Source: Candidatus Phycosocius bacilliformis
GTDB lineage: Bacteria; Pseudomonadota; Alphaproteobacteria; Caulobacterales; Aquidulcibacteraceae
DNA: 64,000 bases
NCBI RefSeq assembly: GCF_003112735.1
Contig: NZ_BFBR01000001.1
Span: forward strand, 124,001-188,000
Reading direction: 5' to 3'
Shown here: one piece after another, positions 9,127 through 20,603 of the stretch
How the letters are laid out: every line of letters starts with the position of its first letter
Position numbering within the stretch: position 1 is the stretch's first letter
The notes under the pieces: model-generated
What the model was told of the DNA's origin: nothing
The model's database searches: none
The model's input: only the letters and a program-made list of their open reading frames with translations
Made by a program: the position numbers and the translations under genes

Positions 9127-9159
9127 AGGCCCCGCAGCAATGCTACGGGGCCTCTTTTT
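9127..9159 (+). terminator. Intrinsic terminator after the NTF2-like gene
   Basis: Stem AGGCCCCG (9127-9134) pairs with CGGGGCCT (9146-9153), with an extra AGC/GCT pairing inside the loop, followed by CTTTTT. It ends the plus-strand gene 33 bp after its stop and lies 23 bp before the atpD stop on the other strand, so it may also slow transcription coming out of atpD, though the minus-strand T-tract is short. Confidence 0.85.
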
Positions 9160-9181
9160 GTCAGCGCCTGATGGGCAAAGC

Positions 9182-11555
<2,374 letters not shown>

Positions 11556-11578
11556 GGATTGTTTCCCTCAGCCCCGCT

Positions 11579-13120
11579 TTACGCAAACGTCTTGGCGAAA
11601 TCGTCGAGCGCTTCTTTGATGCGCTGCTCGATATTGTCGGCCTTGAGGTCAAGCTTGGTCTTGATGGCGTCCGACAGATCCTTGTACTTGGTCCGCAGAG
11701 CAGCCTTCAATTCAGCCTCATAGCGCTTGATGTCGCTGACCGCGACATTGTCCAGATATCCCTTGGTGCCGGCATAGATCAGAACAACCTGGTCTTCGAC
11801 GGCCACCGGCGAGAATTGGTCTTGCTTGAGCATTTCGGTCAAGCGTGCACCACGGGCCAGAAGGCGCTGGGTAGAGGCGTCCAAGTCCGAGCCGAACTTC
11901 GCAAACGCGGCCATTTCCCGATATTGGGCCAATTCACCCTTGATCGGACCGGCCACCTGCTTCATCGCCTTTACTTGGGCTGATGAACCCACGCGCGACA
12001 CCGACAGACCGACGTTCACGGCAGGACGTACGCCCTGATAGAACAGATCGGTTTCCAAGAAGATTTGGCCGTCAGTGATCGAGATCACATTGGTTGGAAT
12101 ATAGGCCGACACGTCATTGGCTTGGGTTTCGATGATCGGTAGAGCGGTCAAAGATCCCGACCCATTGTCTTCGTTCAGCTTTGCAGCCCGCTCCAAGAGG
12201 CGCGAGTGCAGATAGAACACATCGCCTGGATAGGCTTCGCGACCGGGAGGACGACGCAGCAACAGCGACATTTGGCGATAGGCCACGGCCTGCTTGGACA
12301 AATCGTCATAGATCATCAAAGCATGCATGCCGTTGTCGCGGAAATATTCGCCCATGGCGCAGCCCGAGAATGGGGCCAAGAACTGCAGCGGGGCTGGATC
12401 AGAGGCGGTCGCGGCCACGATGATCGAATATTTGAGCGCGCCGGATTCTTCCAACGTCTTGACCAGCTGGGCCACGGTGGAGCGCTTCTGACCGATCACG
12501 ACATAAACGCAATACAGCTTCTGGCTCTCAGGAGCACCTGCATCATGGGCTTCGCGCTGGTACAAAATGGCGTCGATGGCGATGGCGGTCTTGCCGGTTT
12601 GACGGTCGCCAATGATCAGCTCGCGCTGGCCGCGGCCAATGGGGATCAGCGCGTCAATCGACTTAATGCCGGTCTGCATCGGCTCATGCACCGATTTGCG
12701 CGGAATGATGCCGGGGGCTTTGACGTCGACTTGGCGACGATCTTTTTCGATGTCGACCAAGGGGCCTTTGCCGTCGATGGGCTCACCCAGCGGGTTCAGC
12801 ACGCGGCCCAACAGGCCTTTGCCGACTGGGACGGACACGATCTCGCCGAGGCGCTTGACAGTGTCGCCTTCCTTGATTGCGCGGTCTTCGCCGAAGATCA
12901 CGACGCCGACATTGTCACGCTCAAGGTTCAGCGCCATCCCTTTGATGCCGCCTGGGAACTCAACCATTTCGCCCGCTTGGACGCTGTCGAGGCCATAGAC
13001 CCGGGCGATACCGTCACCAACGGACAACACGGTGCCGACGTCAGCAACTGCTGCCTCAGCGCCGAAGTTTTTGATTTGATCCTTCAGGATCGCGGAAATT
13101 TCTGCGGCGCGGATGTCCAT
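11579..13120 (-). CDS. atpA: F1 ATP synthase alpha subunit
   Basis: 513 residues, full length. Non-catalytic nucleotide-binding subunit. Visible: N-terminus [20 protein letters not shown]-loop [15 protein letters not shown], the Walker B region [17 protein letters not shown], and the signature [17 protein letters not shown]. The start lies 3 nt after the atpH stop, consistent with translational coupling. Confidence 0.98.
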   Translation of the reverse strand: MDIRAAEISAILKDQIKNFGAEAAVADVGTVLSVGDGIARVYGLDSVQAGEMVEFPGGIKGMALNLERDNVGVVIFGEDRAIKEGDTVKRLGEIVSVPVGKGLLGRVLNPLGEPIDGKGPLVDIEKDRRQVDVKAPGIIPRKSVHEPMQTGIKSIDALIPIGRGQRELIIGDRQTGKTAIAIDAILYQREAHDAGAPESQKLYCVYVVIGQKRSTVAQLVKTLEESGALKYSIIVAATASDPAPLQFLAPFSGCAMGEYFRDNGMHALMIYDDLSKQAVAYRQMSLLLRRPPGREAYPGDVFYLHSRLLERAAKLNEDNGSGSLTALPIIETQANDVSAYIPTNVISITDGQIFLETDLFYQGVRPAVNVGLSVSRVGSSAQVKAMKQVAGPIKGELAQYREMAAFAKFGSDLDASTQRLLARGARLTEMLKQDQFSPVAVEDQVVLIYAGTKGYLDNVAVSDIKRYEAELKAALRTKYKDLSDAIKTKLDLKADNIEQRIKEALDDFAKTFA

Positions 13121-13123
13121 GCC

Positions 13124-13702
13124 TCAGGCCCCCTTCATCGCAATTTTGAGTGCGTCGAGTTTAGATTTGACAGAATCGTCGAACAGCCTGGAACCGACCT
13201 TGACGACGAGGCCGCCAAGAAGCTCAGGCTTGAGCGTGGTTTCAACATCAACCGGGGCCTTGAAGGCCCGGCCAAGTGCTTCAGTCAGGCTCTTGAGTTG
13301 TTCGTCACTCAAGGGCTCTGCAGTCGAGACTTCGGCCAGTACAGCCCCGCGCGCTTGTGCGGCAAGCGCCAGGAAAGCTGCCAGCATGCCACCCAAATCC
13401 GCCGCGCGGCGGTTATGTGCGGCAAGGCCGAGAAATTTCTGGGTGACGGCATTCACCTTCATCTTCTTGCCAATGGCAGCCAGAGCCGCAGCCTTCTCTT
13501 CCACCGGGAAAAGAGGGCTCGTCAAAGCGGCGCGCAGGTCTGCGCTGGTTTGCCAAGCCGCCAGCAGGGCCTTGGCATCCTGCTCTACAGCCGCAACCTT
13601 CTTGGCCTCGGTCGCCAGATCGAACAGCGCCGCGCCATAGCGCTGGGCTGCTTCACTGATCGCAGTGCGATTTGATCCGCTCAAGGGTCGACTCACGTGC
13701 AA
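13124..13702 (-). CDS. atpH: F1 ATP synthase delta subunit
   Basis: 192 residues. Peripheral-stalk connector on top of F1. Typical N-terminal helical domain (AISEAAQRYGAALFDLATEAKKV) and C-terminal beta region (LKPELLGGLVVKVGSRLFDDSVKSKLDALK). First gene of the atpHAGD run; the F0 genes are not here, as usual in alphaproteobacteria, where they form a separate operon. The start codon is taken at 13702; a few residues shorter is possible. Confidence 0.95.
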   Translation of the reverse strand: MHVSRPLSGSNRTAISEAAQRYGAALFDLATEAKKVAAVEQDAKALLAAWQTSADLRAALTSPLFPVEEKAAALAAIGKKMKVNAVTQKFLGLAAHNRRAADLGGMLAAFLALAAQARGAVLAEVSTAEPLSDEQLKSLTEALGRAFKAPVDVETTLKPELLGGLVVKVGSRLFDDSVKSKLDALKIAMKGA

Positions 13703-14107
13703 AAGAGGCCCCGCGCTTTGGCTGCGCCAAACGGTGCCTCATCGATTAATGAAAGCAAAAACAGCCCGTTCTCAGAAGGAAAATCGGAAGCCTGTCTCGC
13801 GTGACGGGGCGTCTAGCATGGGCCTCTTCCGACCGCAACATGAGGGCCGCATACAGGATGCAGGAAACAATGCGTTGTGCGCCCATCAGGTGGGCATTTA
13901 TCCTTTGATTCAACAGCCCATGCCGAGCGCAGGGCGACTCGAACGGGCTTCAAACTGATGTGATCTGGGCCGCGCCGCCCTTCACACCGGCTCTGCGGAC
14001 CGCAGCTAAGGCAAGAATCGCTGCAACCTATTCCCTGGTTGCATGCTCATGCGCGATGAGATCCCCGATCAGCTACCCTCGTCATGGCCTGTCCGATCAG
14101 AAAATCA
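13703..14107. other. Intergenic region upstream of the atpHAGD operon
   Basis: About 400 bp between the serine-hydrolase stop and atpH, both read on the minus strand. It should contain the main promoter and leader of the ATP synthase operon. I see no coding sequence and no promoter hexamers that stand out; GC-rich stretches near 13,970 could fold but have no clear terminator tail. Confidence 0.5.
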
Positions 14108-15628
14108 TCACGCGGTGCGGGTGAACAAGGCTGGTGGGAAATCGCTGTCCATCTCAACCTCGAGGCCGCGAATCTGTCCGGCCATATCCGACAGGAAGGC
14201 AAACTTCACATTCAAAAGGTCGTCATCATCCTCCCGCAAGGGCGTGGCATTGAACACATCATAATGCCAATGGCCGAGGCGGACCGGCATCTGGTTAAAC
14301 AGGCCCCGCAAGCCGCCGTCATCGAGGCTAATCGTCCAAATGCCATAGCCTGGATGCTCGAAGGTTCCGACAAACTGGGCCAAGGGCCGCGATGGACTGG
14401 TTCCAGCGATTGGCGCAGGGGGCATTTGCGCGGCGGCTTTGGCCTCATTGACCTCACGGCGCGCCAGACCCCGGGCAGACCAATTGGCCGGTTCCAATCC
14501 CATCAAACGGTCAAACACGTCCAGGCTGACATGACCTGGCAAAGGTGTTCCGCGCAAATTGGCAAAGGCGATGATGCCAATATTCTGTTCGGGGAATAAT
14601 GTGACGCGCGAGGAAAAGCCATTGAGATTGCCGCCATGGGCGACGCGGCGCATGCCCCGATAATAGTCGGTGCGCCACCCCATGCCGTAAAACCCGCGTG
14701 TGAGTTCGGTTGCTTCCGGCTGGCCACCCGTGGCAATGATCGGGGCCCACATGGCCTCACTTTGCGCCGCAGAAAACAAACGACGCCCTTGATACGTGCC
14801 GCGCCCCAATTGCAAGGCCATCCAAGCCAAAAACTGATTGGCCGAACTGTGCAATTCCCCTGCCGGGCCAATGGCATCCTCCGGACGCAGGGGGATAGAG
14901 ATGGCCAATTTGTCTGCCCCCAGCTTATGACCAAAGGCAAAATTGCCGTCCTGGGACATCTGAGTGGGCGTGAAGCCAGTGCGGCTCATGCCCAAGGGTT
15001 CAAGCAAGCGGGCCTTGAGGAAGCCCTCCCAGCTCTGACCGCTGACGCGCTCAACCACCAGACCGGCGAGAATATACATCAGATTATTGTACTGATATTG
15101 GCTTCGCAGCGGGGCCAGCATGGGCAGATGCGGGAGGCGGGCCAGAAGCTCTGCCTTGCTTAAGCGCTCATTATTGTACCAGACCAGATCATGTGTCCCC
15201 AGACCTGTGCGGTGGGACAACATATCCCGCAGGCTGAGGCTGGCATATTCAGCCCCCCCGGCCACACGGAACTCCGGCACATAGCGGGTGACCGGCTCGT
15301 CCCAATCCAGCTTGCCGTCATCGACCAAGAGGGCGGCCGAGGCTGCAGTAAAGGCCTTGGTCAGCGACGCACATCCAAATAATGTATCTGCGGTGATGGG
15401 CTGGGTCCGCGCCCCATCGCGCCAGCCAAAACCTTTGGCATAGATGGGGACGCCGTCCTTCAAGATGGCAACAGCCAGCCCGGGCGCGCGCCATGCCTGC
15501 CGGGCCGTTTCAAACAGGGCATCAAAATCAGCATAAGGATCGGGCTTTGCCTTAGCTGCCCAAGCGGGCCTGATCAGACCGCTCGCCAAGCCTGCCCCCA
15601 TGGCTGCGATAAAGGCCCGCCTTTGCAT
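14108..15628 (-). CDS. Beta-lactamase-family serine hydrolase (class C/EstB-like), exported
   Basis: 506 residues. N-terminal twin-arginine-like signal MQRRAFIAAMGAGLASGL...AWA, so probably periplasmic. Catalytic SxxK is S-L-T-K in FGCASLTKAFTAAS; the second motif Y-x-N is in YQYNNLMYILAG; the third box is HGGN (VAHGGNLNGFSS) in place of KTG. The C-terminal roughly 100 residues look like the DUF3471-type beta domain that follows such hydrolases. ATG 15628 has AGAGGTGG just upstream and is preferred to GTG 15634. Possible roles are esterase, peptidase or cell-wall amidase; true beta-lactamase activity is not implied. Confidence 0.9.
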   Translation of the reverse strand: MQRRAFIAAMGAGLASGLIRPAWAAKAKPDPYADFDALFETARQAWRAPGLAVAILKDGVPIYAKGFGWRDGARTQPITADTLFGCASLTKAFTAASAALLVDDGKLDWDEPVTRYVPEFRVAGGAEYASLSLRDMLSHRTGLGTHDLVWYNNERLSKAELLARLPHLPMLAPLRSQYQYNNLMYILAGLVVERVSGQSWEGFLKARLLEPLGMSRTGFTPTQMSQDGNFAFGHKLGADKLAISIPLRPEDAIGPAGELHSSANQFLAWMALQLGRGTYQGRRLFSAAQSEAMWAPIIATGGQPEATELTRGFYGMGWRTDYYRGMRRVAHGGNLNGFSSRVTLFPEQNIGIIAFANLRGTPLPGHVSLDVFDRLMGLEPANWSARGLARREVNEAKAAAQMPPAPIAGTSPSRPLAQFVGTFEHPGYGIWTISLDDGGLRGLFNQMPVRLGHWHYDVFNATPLREDDDDLLNVKFAFLSDMAGQIRGLEVEMDSDFPPALFTRTA

Positions 15629-15696
15629 GACCACCTCTTTAGAAACACCCCAAGCGGGCGATCATGGGCAGGTGCGCGCTCATTTGTCCAGTGATT

Positions 15697-15906
15697 TCAG
15701 CGCCGGATCGGATCAGCACCCACGCAGGTGCGGGCTTCCTCGCTCCACGTACCACCACGGCGATAGCAATCCTGCCGCATGGCCGCAGCCCGCGCCTCGG
15801 CTTTGGCTGGATCAGTCTCAACAGGGTCGAGGGCACAACCAGCCAGTCCGGCTGTCGCCATCATCCCGGCAAAGCTGGCAAGCAGCAGAAGCGTGCGCAT
15901 CATCAC
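15697..15906 (-). CDS. Small predicted lipoprotein
   Basis: 69 residues. Starts with consecutive Met codons (MMMRTLLLLASFAGMMATAG) and a lipobox LAGC, then a short Cys-containing tail (QDCYRRGGTWSEEARTCVGAD) in which two cysteines could pair. It starts 5 nt after the stop of the zeta-inhibitor gene, so they are probably co-transcribed. The CxRRGGxW...C pattern occurs in small alphaproteobacterial lipoproteins of unknown role. Confidence 0.75.
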   Translation of the reverse strand: MMMRTLLLLASFAGMMATAGLAGCALDPVETDPAKAEARAAAMRQDCYRRGGTWSEEARTCVGADPIRR

Positions 15907-15911
15907 GCCGA

Positions 15912-16229
15912 TCAGGCCGTCAATTGCTGGCGGGCAGTCTCGAGCAGGGTTTCCATCTCGCGACGGACCTGATGCTCACTTGTCGCAATTCCCTTGGCGT
16001 CCAAGTCAGCCTTCACCTTGCGATAGACATCCTCATCACCGGCTTCTTCAAAATCAGCCATCACGATGGACTTGGCATAGGCTTCCGCCTCATCGCCTTC
16101 CAGCCCCATCAATCCAGCGGCCCATGCACCCAAAAGCTTGTTGCGCCGGGCAACAATCTTAAAAGACAGCTCGCTATCGTGGGCATATTTGGCTTCTTCA
16201 GCATTCTTGCGCTCGTCGAACTGGGTCAT
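15912..16229 (-). CDS. F1-ATPase inhibitor zeta subunit (DUF1476 family)
   Basis: 105 residues. Matches the alphaproteobacterial zeta subunit, which binds F1 with its N-terminus and blocks ATP hydrolysis, as shown in Paracoccus. Visible family blocks: FDERKNAEEAKYAHDSELSFKI, RRNKLLGAWAAGLMGL, DFEEAGDEDVYRKV and a C-terminal helix. It is divergent from purC (a common neighbour in this class) and lies about 2.2 kb upstream of the F1 operon on the same strand. Confidence 0.92.
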   Translation of the reverse strand: MTQFDERKNAEEAKYAHDSELSFKIVARRNKLLGAWAAGLMGLEGDEAEAYAKSIVMADFEEAGDEDVYRKVKADLDAKGIATSEHQVRREMETLLETARQQLTA

Positions 16230-16449
16230 GATCAGACTTCCTCAAAACAGGCTTTGGGGGCCACGCATGGCGTCAGCGTGGCAGCCGGGTCTGGATAGGT
16301 CTCTGCGCAAGCAAGCGCAAGAGGATGCGCCACATGATTGAGGCATCTCGCGCAGCCTGATAGGGTAGCAAGGTGTTGGGAGTTTCGACTCGGGTCAATC
16401 AGGCCTTGAGTGCGTGCCTTGCCACCTGACCGACGGGGAGAGCGCGACG

Positions 16450-17199
16450 ATGTCACGCCGCAAGAAGATTTATGAAGGCAAGGCCAAGGTCCTCTACGAA
16501 GGGCCAGAGCCTGGGACCTTGATCCAATATTTCAAAGATGATGCCACCGCATTTAATGCTGAAAAGCACGCGATCATCGAAGGCAAGGGTGTCCTGAATA
16601 ACCGGATCTCGGAATTCATCATGACCAATCTTAATGCGATTGGTGTGCCGACCCATTTCATCCGCCGCCTCAATATGCGCGAGCAATTGATCCGCGAAGT
16701 CGAGATTATTCCGCTGGAAGTCGTTGTCCGCAACATTGCCGCAGGCTCTATCTCCAAGCGCTTGGGCATTCCTGAAGGCGAGCTTTTGCCCCGGTCGATC
16801 GTGGAATTCTATTTTAAGAACGACGGTCTGGGCGACCCGATTGTGGCCGAGGAACATATTACCGCATTCAATTGGGCCACCACCCAAGAAATTGATGACA
16901 TCATGGCGCTGGCCCTGCGCATCAATGACTATCTGTCGGGGCTTTTTGCCGGGGTTGGCATTCGTCTGGTGGACTTCAAGTTGGAATTTGGCCGCCTGTA
17001 TGAAGGCGATATGGTGCGCACGGTGCTGGCCGATGAAGTCAGCCCGGATTCGTGCCGCCTGTGGGATGCCCGCACCAATAATAAGCTCGACAAAGACCGC
17101 TTCCGGCAAGACCTCGGTGGGGTGTCAGAAGCCTATGCCGAAGTCGCTCAACGCCTCGGGATTTTCAAAGACCCCCGCAGCGCATTCGTAGAAGGCTGA
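16450..17199 (+). CDS. purC: Phosphoribosylaminoimidazole-succinocarboxamide synthase (SAICAR synthase)
   Basis: 249 residues. Purine synthesis: joins CAIR and aspartate using ATP. Visible: [14 protein letters not shown] (nucleotide-binding start), [11 protein letters not shown], the [17 protein letters not shown] block, and [12 protein letters not shown] 16450 is supported by GGGGAG about 10 bases upstream; the frame is open to 16414. purS follows after 8 nt. Confidence 0.97.
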   Translation: MSRRKKIYEGKAKVLYEGPEPGTLIQYFKDDATAFNAEKHAIIEGKGVLNNRISEFIMTNLNAIGVPTHFIRRLNMREQLIREVEIIPLEVVVRNIAAGSISKRLGIPEGELLPRSIVEFYFKNDGLGDPIVAEEHITAFNWATTQEIDDIMALALRINDYLSGLFAGVGIRLVDFKLEFGRLYEGDMVRTVLADEVSPDSCRLWDARTNNKLDKDRFRQDLGGVSEAYAEVAQRLGIFKDPRSAFVEG

Positions 17200-17207
17200 A
17201 CCTACCC

Positions 17208-17450
17208 ATGAAAGCCATTGTCAATGTCCGCCTCAAGAAAGGCGTTCTCGATCCTCAAGGCCGCGCGATTGCCGAAGCCTTGCGCGGCTTGGGTTTTGAT
17301 GAAGCCGCTGATGCCCGCGTCGGCAAAGTGATCGAGATTGAATTGGATGAGACCGATCCAGAACGCGCAGCAGCCCGGGCGAAGGAAATGGCTGCCAAAC
17401 TCTTGGCCAATCCGGTCATCGAAAGCTGGACGGTTGAGATCGCCGCCTAA
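17208..17450 (+). CDS. purS: Phosphoribosylformylglycinamidine synthase subunit PurS
   Basis: 80 residues, the usual length. Small subunit that bridges PurQ and PurL in the FGAM synthase complex. Visible: MKAIVNVRLKKGVLDPQGRAI and LLANPVIESW. It sits 8 nt behind purC. purQ, which normally follows purS in alphaproteobacteria, is absent here; the next 450 bp hold a repeat and a short transcription unit, so purQ and purL must be elsewhere. Confidence 0.96.
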   Translation: MKAIVNVRLKKGVLDPQGRAIAEALRGLGFDEAADARVGKVIEIELDETDPERAAARAKEMAAKLLANPVIESWTVEIAA

Positions 17451-17515
17451 GCCACATTGCGTTTAGCTGTGCCATCCCCTTACGAGCTTTGCCCTCTTAT
17501 TACACTTGCGCCAAG

Positions 17516-17620
17516 AGGTCCCGGATCGGCGGACGCCGTCCTGGATGATACACGTATGTTCATTTGAACCCTCTTAACTTTTGCCATCCGCGCCGACGTG
17601 CGGGCGGAGAGCGGGGACCT
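17516..17620. repeat. Divergent copy of the genome's palindromic repeat
   Basis: Two arms separated by 32 bp: 17516-17549 (begins AGGTCCCGGATCGGCGGA) and 17582-17620 (ends GAGAGCGGGGACCT). Each arm matches, in reverse complement, an arm of the repeat array at 45671-46131 (GTCATCCCGGACGGC...GGGACCT and AGGTCCCCGCTCTGCG...GGATGAC). Intergenic palindromes of this kind are common in alphaproteobacteria; their role is unsettled. Confidence 0.75.
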
Positions 17621-17690
17621 CATCGCGGGTGTGCGGAAATAGATACCTGCGGCGTCCCTCCAAGATTTTTCTAAAAAGTCCCCCACCCCC

Positions 17691-17720
17691 TAGACAGGTT
17701 CCGCAAACTGAGGCGTTATG
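17691..17720 (+). promoter_or_regulatory. Possible promoter of the short unit at 17.7-17.9 kb
   Basis: TAGACA (17691-17696) resembles a -35 box; GTTATG (17715-17720) after an 18-bp spacer is a weak -10 candidate. Transcription would start near 17727, giving an RNA of roughly 175 nt that ends at the hairpin at 17868-17895. Weak match, supported mainly by position. Confidence 0.35.
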
Positions 17721-17754
17721 GTTATCCCATTAGCAACTGAAAGGAGGTGATCCG

Positions 17755-17817
17755 ATGTCTCATTGTCTGCCCTTGTGTGAAATGTCTGTCAGGATCCCTT
17801 CGGAGGCGCGCGCCTGA
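17755..17817 (+). CDS. 20-codon small ORF behind a near-perfect Shine-Dalgarno sequence
   Basis: Encodes MSHCLPLCEMSVRIPSEARA. It is preceded at 17739-17752 by GAAAGGAGGTGATC, which is complementary to almost the whole 3' tail of 16S rRNA, with seven bases between AGGAGG and ATG. It is far stronger than the ribosome sites of the surrounding genes. The 3' half of the ORF and the bases just after it can form two stem-loops (CCTTCGGAGG; GGCGCG...CGCGCC), and an intrinsic terminator follows 50 bases after the stop. It may encode a real micropeptide, act as a leader peptide, or be part of a small RNA that captures ribosomes. No family recognised. Confidence 0.5.
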   Translation: MSHCLPLCEMSVRIPSEARA

Positions 17818-17867
17818 CGCGCCCGACTTCGATGTAAGATCGGACCATTTCACTGGTCTGGCAATGG

Positions 17868-17903
17868 AAAGGTCGCTGGGCAACCGGCGACCTTTCTTGT
17901 TGT
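17868..17903 (+). terminator. Intrinsic terminator ending the short unit
   Basis: Perfect 9-bp stem AAAGGTCGC (17868-17876) / GCGACCTTT (17887-17895) with a 10-nt loop, followed by CTTGTTGTTC. It lies at the 3' end of the minus-strand GNAT gene (stop at 17905) and points in the plus direction; in the minus direction the flanking A-rich run is weaker. Confidence 0.85.
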
Positions 17904-17904
17904 T

Positions 17905-18435
17905 CTACAATGCCTTGCCCATGATCTTCAGCGGAATGACCGCCCCATTTTTGGCATGCTTTTCGATGACTTCGATCAACTCATAACCACACCGGCGATA
18001 GAGCGGCTCACCAGCCAGCGTGGCTCCCATTTGCGCACTTTTGAAGCCTTCAGCACGGGCAGCGGCCTCACCCGCATCAATGATCATCTGGCCTATGCCG
18101 CGCCGCACATGGTCGGGATGGGTATACATGGCGCGGATGCGGGCAGGCTCGGTGGCGGGGTCCAGAAGCCGGTTGTCGCGCCCTGCACTATGATCGCCAC
18201 CATAGAGCGTGCCGCGTCGGCTCCACCCGCCACAGCCGACAATCTTGCCGGCTTCTTCAACCACGAAATAGGTACCATCCTCAATTAATTGCGTGTCGAT
18301 CCCCATGGTCTCGTGGCTGCCCTCAACCTGTTCAGGCGTGAGAAAGTCATTCATCAATTGGGAGATGGCCAAAGCCATCAAGGCTTTCATTTCCGGCATA
18401 TCTGCCGGACGTGCGAGCCGCAGTGTCAGGACCAT
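17905..18435 (-). CDS. GNAT-family N-acetyltransferase
   Basis: 176 residues. Acetyl-CoA binding motif A is clear: [25 protein letters not shown] with R-R-G-I-G. Near the N-terminus, [16 protein letters not shown] is typical of the family; the C-terminus [12 protein letters not shown] is motif B. Its start overlaps the end of lysK by 10 nt, so it is likely translated from the same message. The substrate is unknown. Confidence 0.9.
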   Translation of the reverse strand: MVLTLRLARPADMPEMKALMALAISQLMNDFLTPEQVEGSHETMGIDTQLIEDGTYFVVEEAGKIVGCGGWSRRGTLYGGDHSAGRDNRLLDPATEPARIRAMYTHPDHVRRGIGQMIIDAGEAAARAEGFKSAQMGATLAGEPLYRRCGYELIEVIEKHAKNGAVIPLKIMGKAL

Positions 18436-20003
18436 GCAGCGAGCCTTTCATCAATCAGCGCGATGGTTTCAGTTACGCCAAACAAGGCAACAAAGCCACC
18501 AAAACGCGGGCCCTGTTCTTGGCCCAAGAGTACTTCATAAAGGGCCTTGAACCAGTCACGCAGATTGTCGAACTGGTGGGTCTTGCCGACCTCAAACACC
18601 CGGTTTTGGATTGCGTCGCCATCGCGCATGTCCGGCCCCAAGGCTTCCAATTCCGCCTTGAGATCGAGGATGGCTGCCCGTTCAGCTGGGCTGGGCGCGC
18701 GGAACTTCTTGGTCGGCAGAATGAAGTCACGATAATAGGCGAGTGCAAAGCCCGCCAATTGATCAAGCAAGGGCTGGTCTTCGGGGGTCGCTGCAGGTGC
18801 ATAGCGGCGGATAAATCCCCACAGGACTTCCTTGGTCTCAGCATTGGCCGCCGATACCAGATTCAGCAACAGGCCAAAACTGATTGGCGACCCAGTCTGG
18901 GGCGGCCGGCCGTTATGTATGTGCCACACCGGATTTTCGAGCTGGCGCGCAGGCTCTTCACGGTGGAAGGCATCAAGAAACTGCAGATACTCGTCCACAG
19001 CACGCGGGATGACATCGAAATACAGCTTCTTGGCCGCCCGTGGCTTTTGAAAATTATAGAGCGACAGGCTTTCAGGCGGCGCATAGGTCAGCCATTGTTC
19101 GACTGAGATCCCGTTCCCCTTCGACTTGCTGATCTTCTCGCCATTCTGATCGAGGAACAGCTCATAGCAATATTGTACGGGAGGTTCTGCCCCGAGGATT
19201 CGGCAGATCTTCGAATAGATCGGCCCATTGGTCTGATGGTCCTTGCCATACATTTCAAAGTCGACGCCAAGCGCCGCCCAGCGCATGCCAAAATCAGGCT
19301 TCCACTGCATTTTCACATGCCCGCCTGTCACTGGCAGGGTCACGTCGGTGCCATCTTCGTCGGCAAAGGTGATCGTACCAGCCTTGGGGTCGGTCGCCTT
19401 CATGGGAACATAAAGGACCCGGCCGGTCGACGGCGAGATTGGCAGGAATGGGCTGTAAGTGGCCCGGCGCTCCTCACCCAGCGTCGGCAGCATGACAGCC
19501 ATGATGTCGTCATACCGCTCAAGTGCTGTCAAAAGCGTCGCATCAAATGCACCGGACCGATAAAGTTCGGTGGCAGACTTGAACACATAGTCAAAGCCGA
19601 AACTGTCAAGAAAGCCGCGCAACCGCGCATTATTGTGCTGGGCAAAGCCGGCATGGGTGCCAAAAGGATCTGGCACATCGGTCAATGGCTTTTGCAGATA
19701 GGGCTCAAGGGAAGCAGGATTGGGCACGTTGTCTGGGACTTTGCGCATGCCATCCATGTCGTCACTCACGCACAGCAGCATGGTCGGGACGGCCCCGTCA
19801 GTCAGGGCATGGAAGGCTTGTCGCACCATGGTCGTGCGGACCACTTCGCCAAAGGTGCCAATGTGGGGCAGACCAGAAGGGCCATAGCCGGTTTCGAATA
19901 CGACTGGCCCCGTTTTCCCCGATTTCTCAACCCGTTCCAGCAAAAGGCGGGCGAGTTCGAAAGGCCAAGCCTTCGCGTCCTTGGCCAGAAGTGCACGGGT
20001 CAT
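18426..20003 (-). CDS. lysK: Lysyl-tRNA synthetase, class I
   Basis: 525 residues. Charges tRNA-Lys; the class I form replaces the usual class II LysRS in many alphaproteobacteria. Visible: HIGH-type motif [14 protein letters not shown], the [14 protein letters not shown] block, and KMSKS-type motif [14 protein letters not shown] 20003 has GGAAGAG nearby upstream; GTG 20021 in frame is an alternative. Downstream gene: GNAT, overlapping. Confidence 0.96.
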   Translation of the reverse strand: MTRALLAKDAKAWPFELARLLLERVEKSGKTGPVVFETGYGPSGLPHIGTFGEVVRTTMVRQAFHALTDGAVPTMLLCVSDDMDGMRKVPDNVPNPASLEPYLQKPLTDVPDPFGTHAGFAQHNNARLRGFLDSFGFDYVFKSATELYRSGAFDATLLTALERYDDIMAVMLPTLGEERRATYSPFLPISPSTGRVLYVPMKATDPKAGTITFADEDGTDVTLPVTGGHVKMQWKPDFGMRWAALGVDFEMYGKDHQTNGPIYSKICRILGAEPPVQYCYELFLDQNGEKISKSKGNGISVEQWLTYAPPESLSLYNFQKPRAAKKLYFDVIPRAVDEYLQFLDAFHREEPARQLENPVWHIHNGRPPQTGSPISFGLLLNLVSAANAETKEVLWGFIRRYAPAATPEDQPLLDQLAGFALAYYRDFILPTKKFRAPSPAERAAILDLKAELEALGPDMRDGDAIQNRVFEVGKTHQFDNLRDWFKALYEVLLGQEQGPRFGGFVALFGVTETIALIDERLAAWS

Positions 20004-20111
20004 AATCAGGGTCTCTTCCACAGCTTTATTGGGCAGGACCGCCTTGTGACGGAATCGACCCCAGACGTCAAATCAGCCTGCATCCTCCCCAATCTCATCG
20101 CTTTCCTGGTC

Positions 20112-20152
20112 TTGACTCCTCAGCCTGCACAATCTAATCATAAACATGTTTA
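20112..20152 (+). promoter_or_regulatory. Promoter with palindromic operator for the SRPBCC-MarR operon
   Basis: TTGACT (20112-20117), 17-bp spacer, TAATCA (20135-20140): a good sigma-70-type promoter. Immediately after the -10 lies the perfect 12-bp palindrome TAAACATGTTTA (20141-20152), at the expected transcription start. The operon encodes a MarR regulator, so this is a strong candidate autoregulatory operator. Binding is inferred. Confidence 0.65.
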
Positions 20153-20168
20153 CAAATGGAGACATGCG

Positions 20169-20591
20169 ATGCCCTATTGTGAGACGATTGAGATCAACGC
20201 AAAACCAGAGATTGTTTTTTCGCTCTATTCTGACATTCGCAGCTGGCCGCAATGGGATCGGGAGGTCTCATCTGTCGAGATTGCTGAGGGCCTTGTTTCG
20301 GGTGCCCAGGGCTGGTTGCAACCGCGTGAAGGTCCACGCACCAAAATCACGATCCAGGATGTCGTTTACCCGCTCCAATTTGTCGCAGTCTCGCAACTAA
20401 TTGGTTGTGTTATAATGTTCGAACACAGACTTGAGGCGACCACTGTGGGGACACGCGTCCTTCACGGTCTTTACTTCAAGGGTCCAACAGGCTTTCTCTT
20501 CGAAAGATTGCTAGGTCCAGTTTTGAGTCGGGGTCTACCGGAGACCCTCAAAGGCCTTAAACAAGCTGCAGAAGCGATTAGAATTCCATAA
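20169..20591 (+). CDS. SRPBCC (START-like/polyketide cyclase) superfamily protein
   Basis: 140 residues. Start MPYCETIEINAKPEIVFSLYSDIRSWPQWDREV is the classic SRPBCC beginning (ligand-binding helix-grip fold, W-P-x-W-D). The remainder, with VGTRVLHGLYFKGP and a long C-terminal helix (GLPETLKGLKQAAEAI), fits the fold. It is 12 bp upstream of a MarR gene and behind the palindromic operator; it may bind or modify the ligand sensed by that regulator. Confidence 0.85.
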   Translation: MPYCETIEINAKPEIVFSLYSDIRSWPQWDREVSSVEIAEGLVSGAQGWLQPREGPRTKITIQDVVYPLQFVAVSQLIGCVIMFEHRLEATTVGTRVLHGLYFKGPTGFLFERLLGPVLSRGLPETLKGLKQAAEAIRIP

Positions 20592-20603
20592 GGGGGACTT
20601 ACC

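Noticed and set aside
12206-13675. 489-codon open frame on the plus strand opposite atpA/atpH
   Set aside because: Antisense shadow that crosses the atpA-atpH boundary; no motif, no ribosome site.
19173-20168. Long upstream extension of the SRPBCC frame
   Set aside because: This part is antisense to lysK; the fold begins at 20169 after a promoter and operator at 20112-20152.
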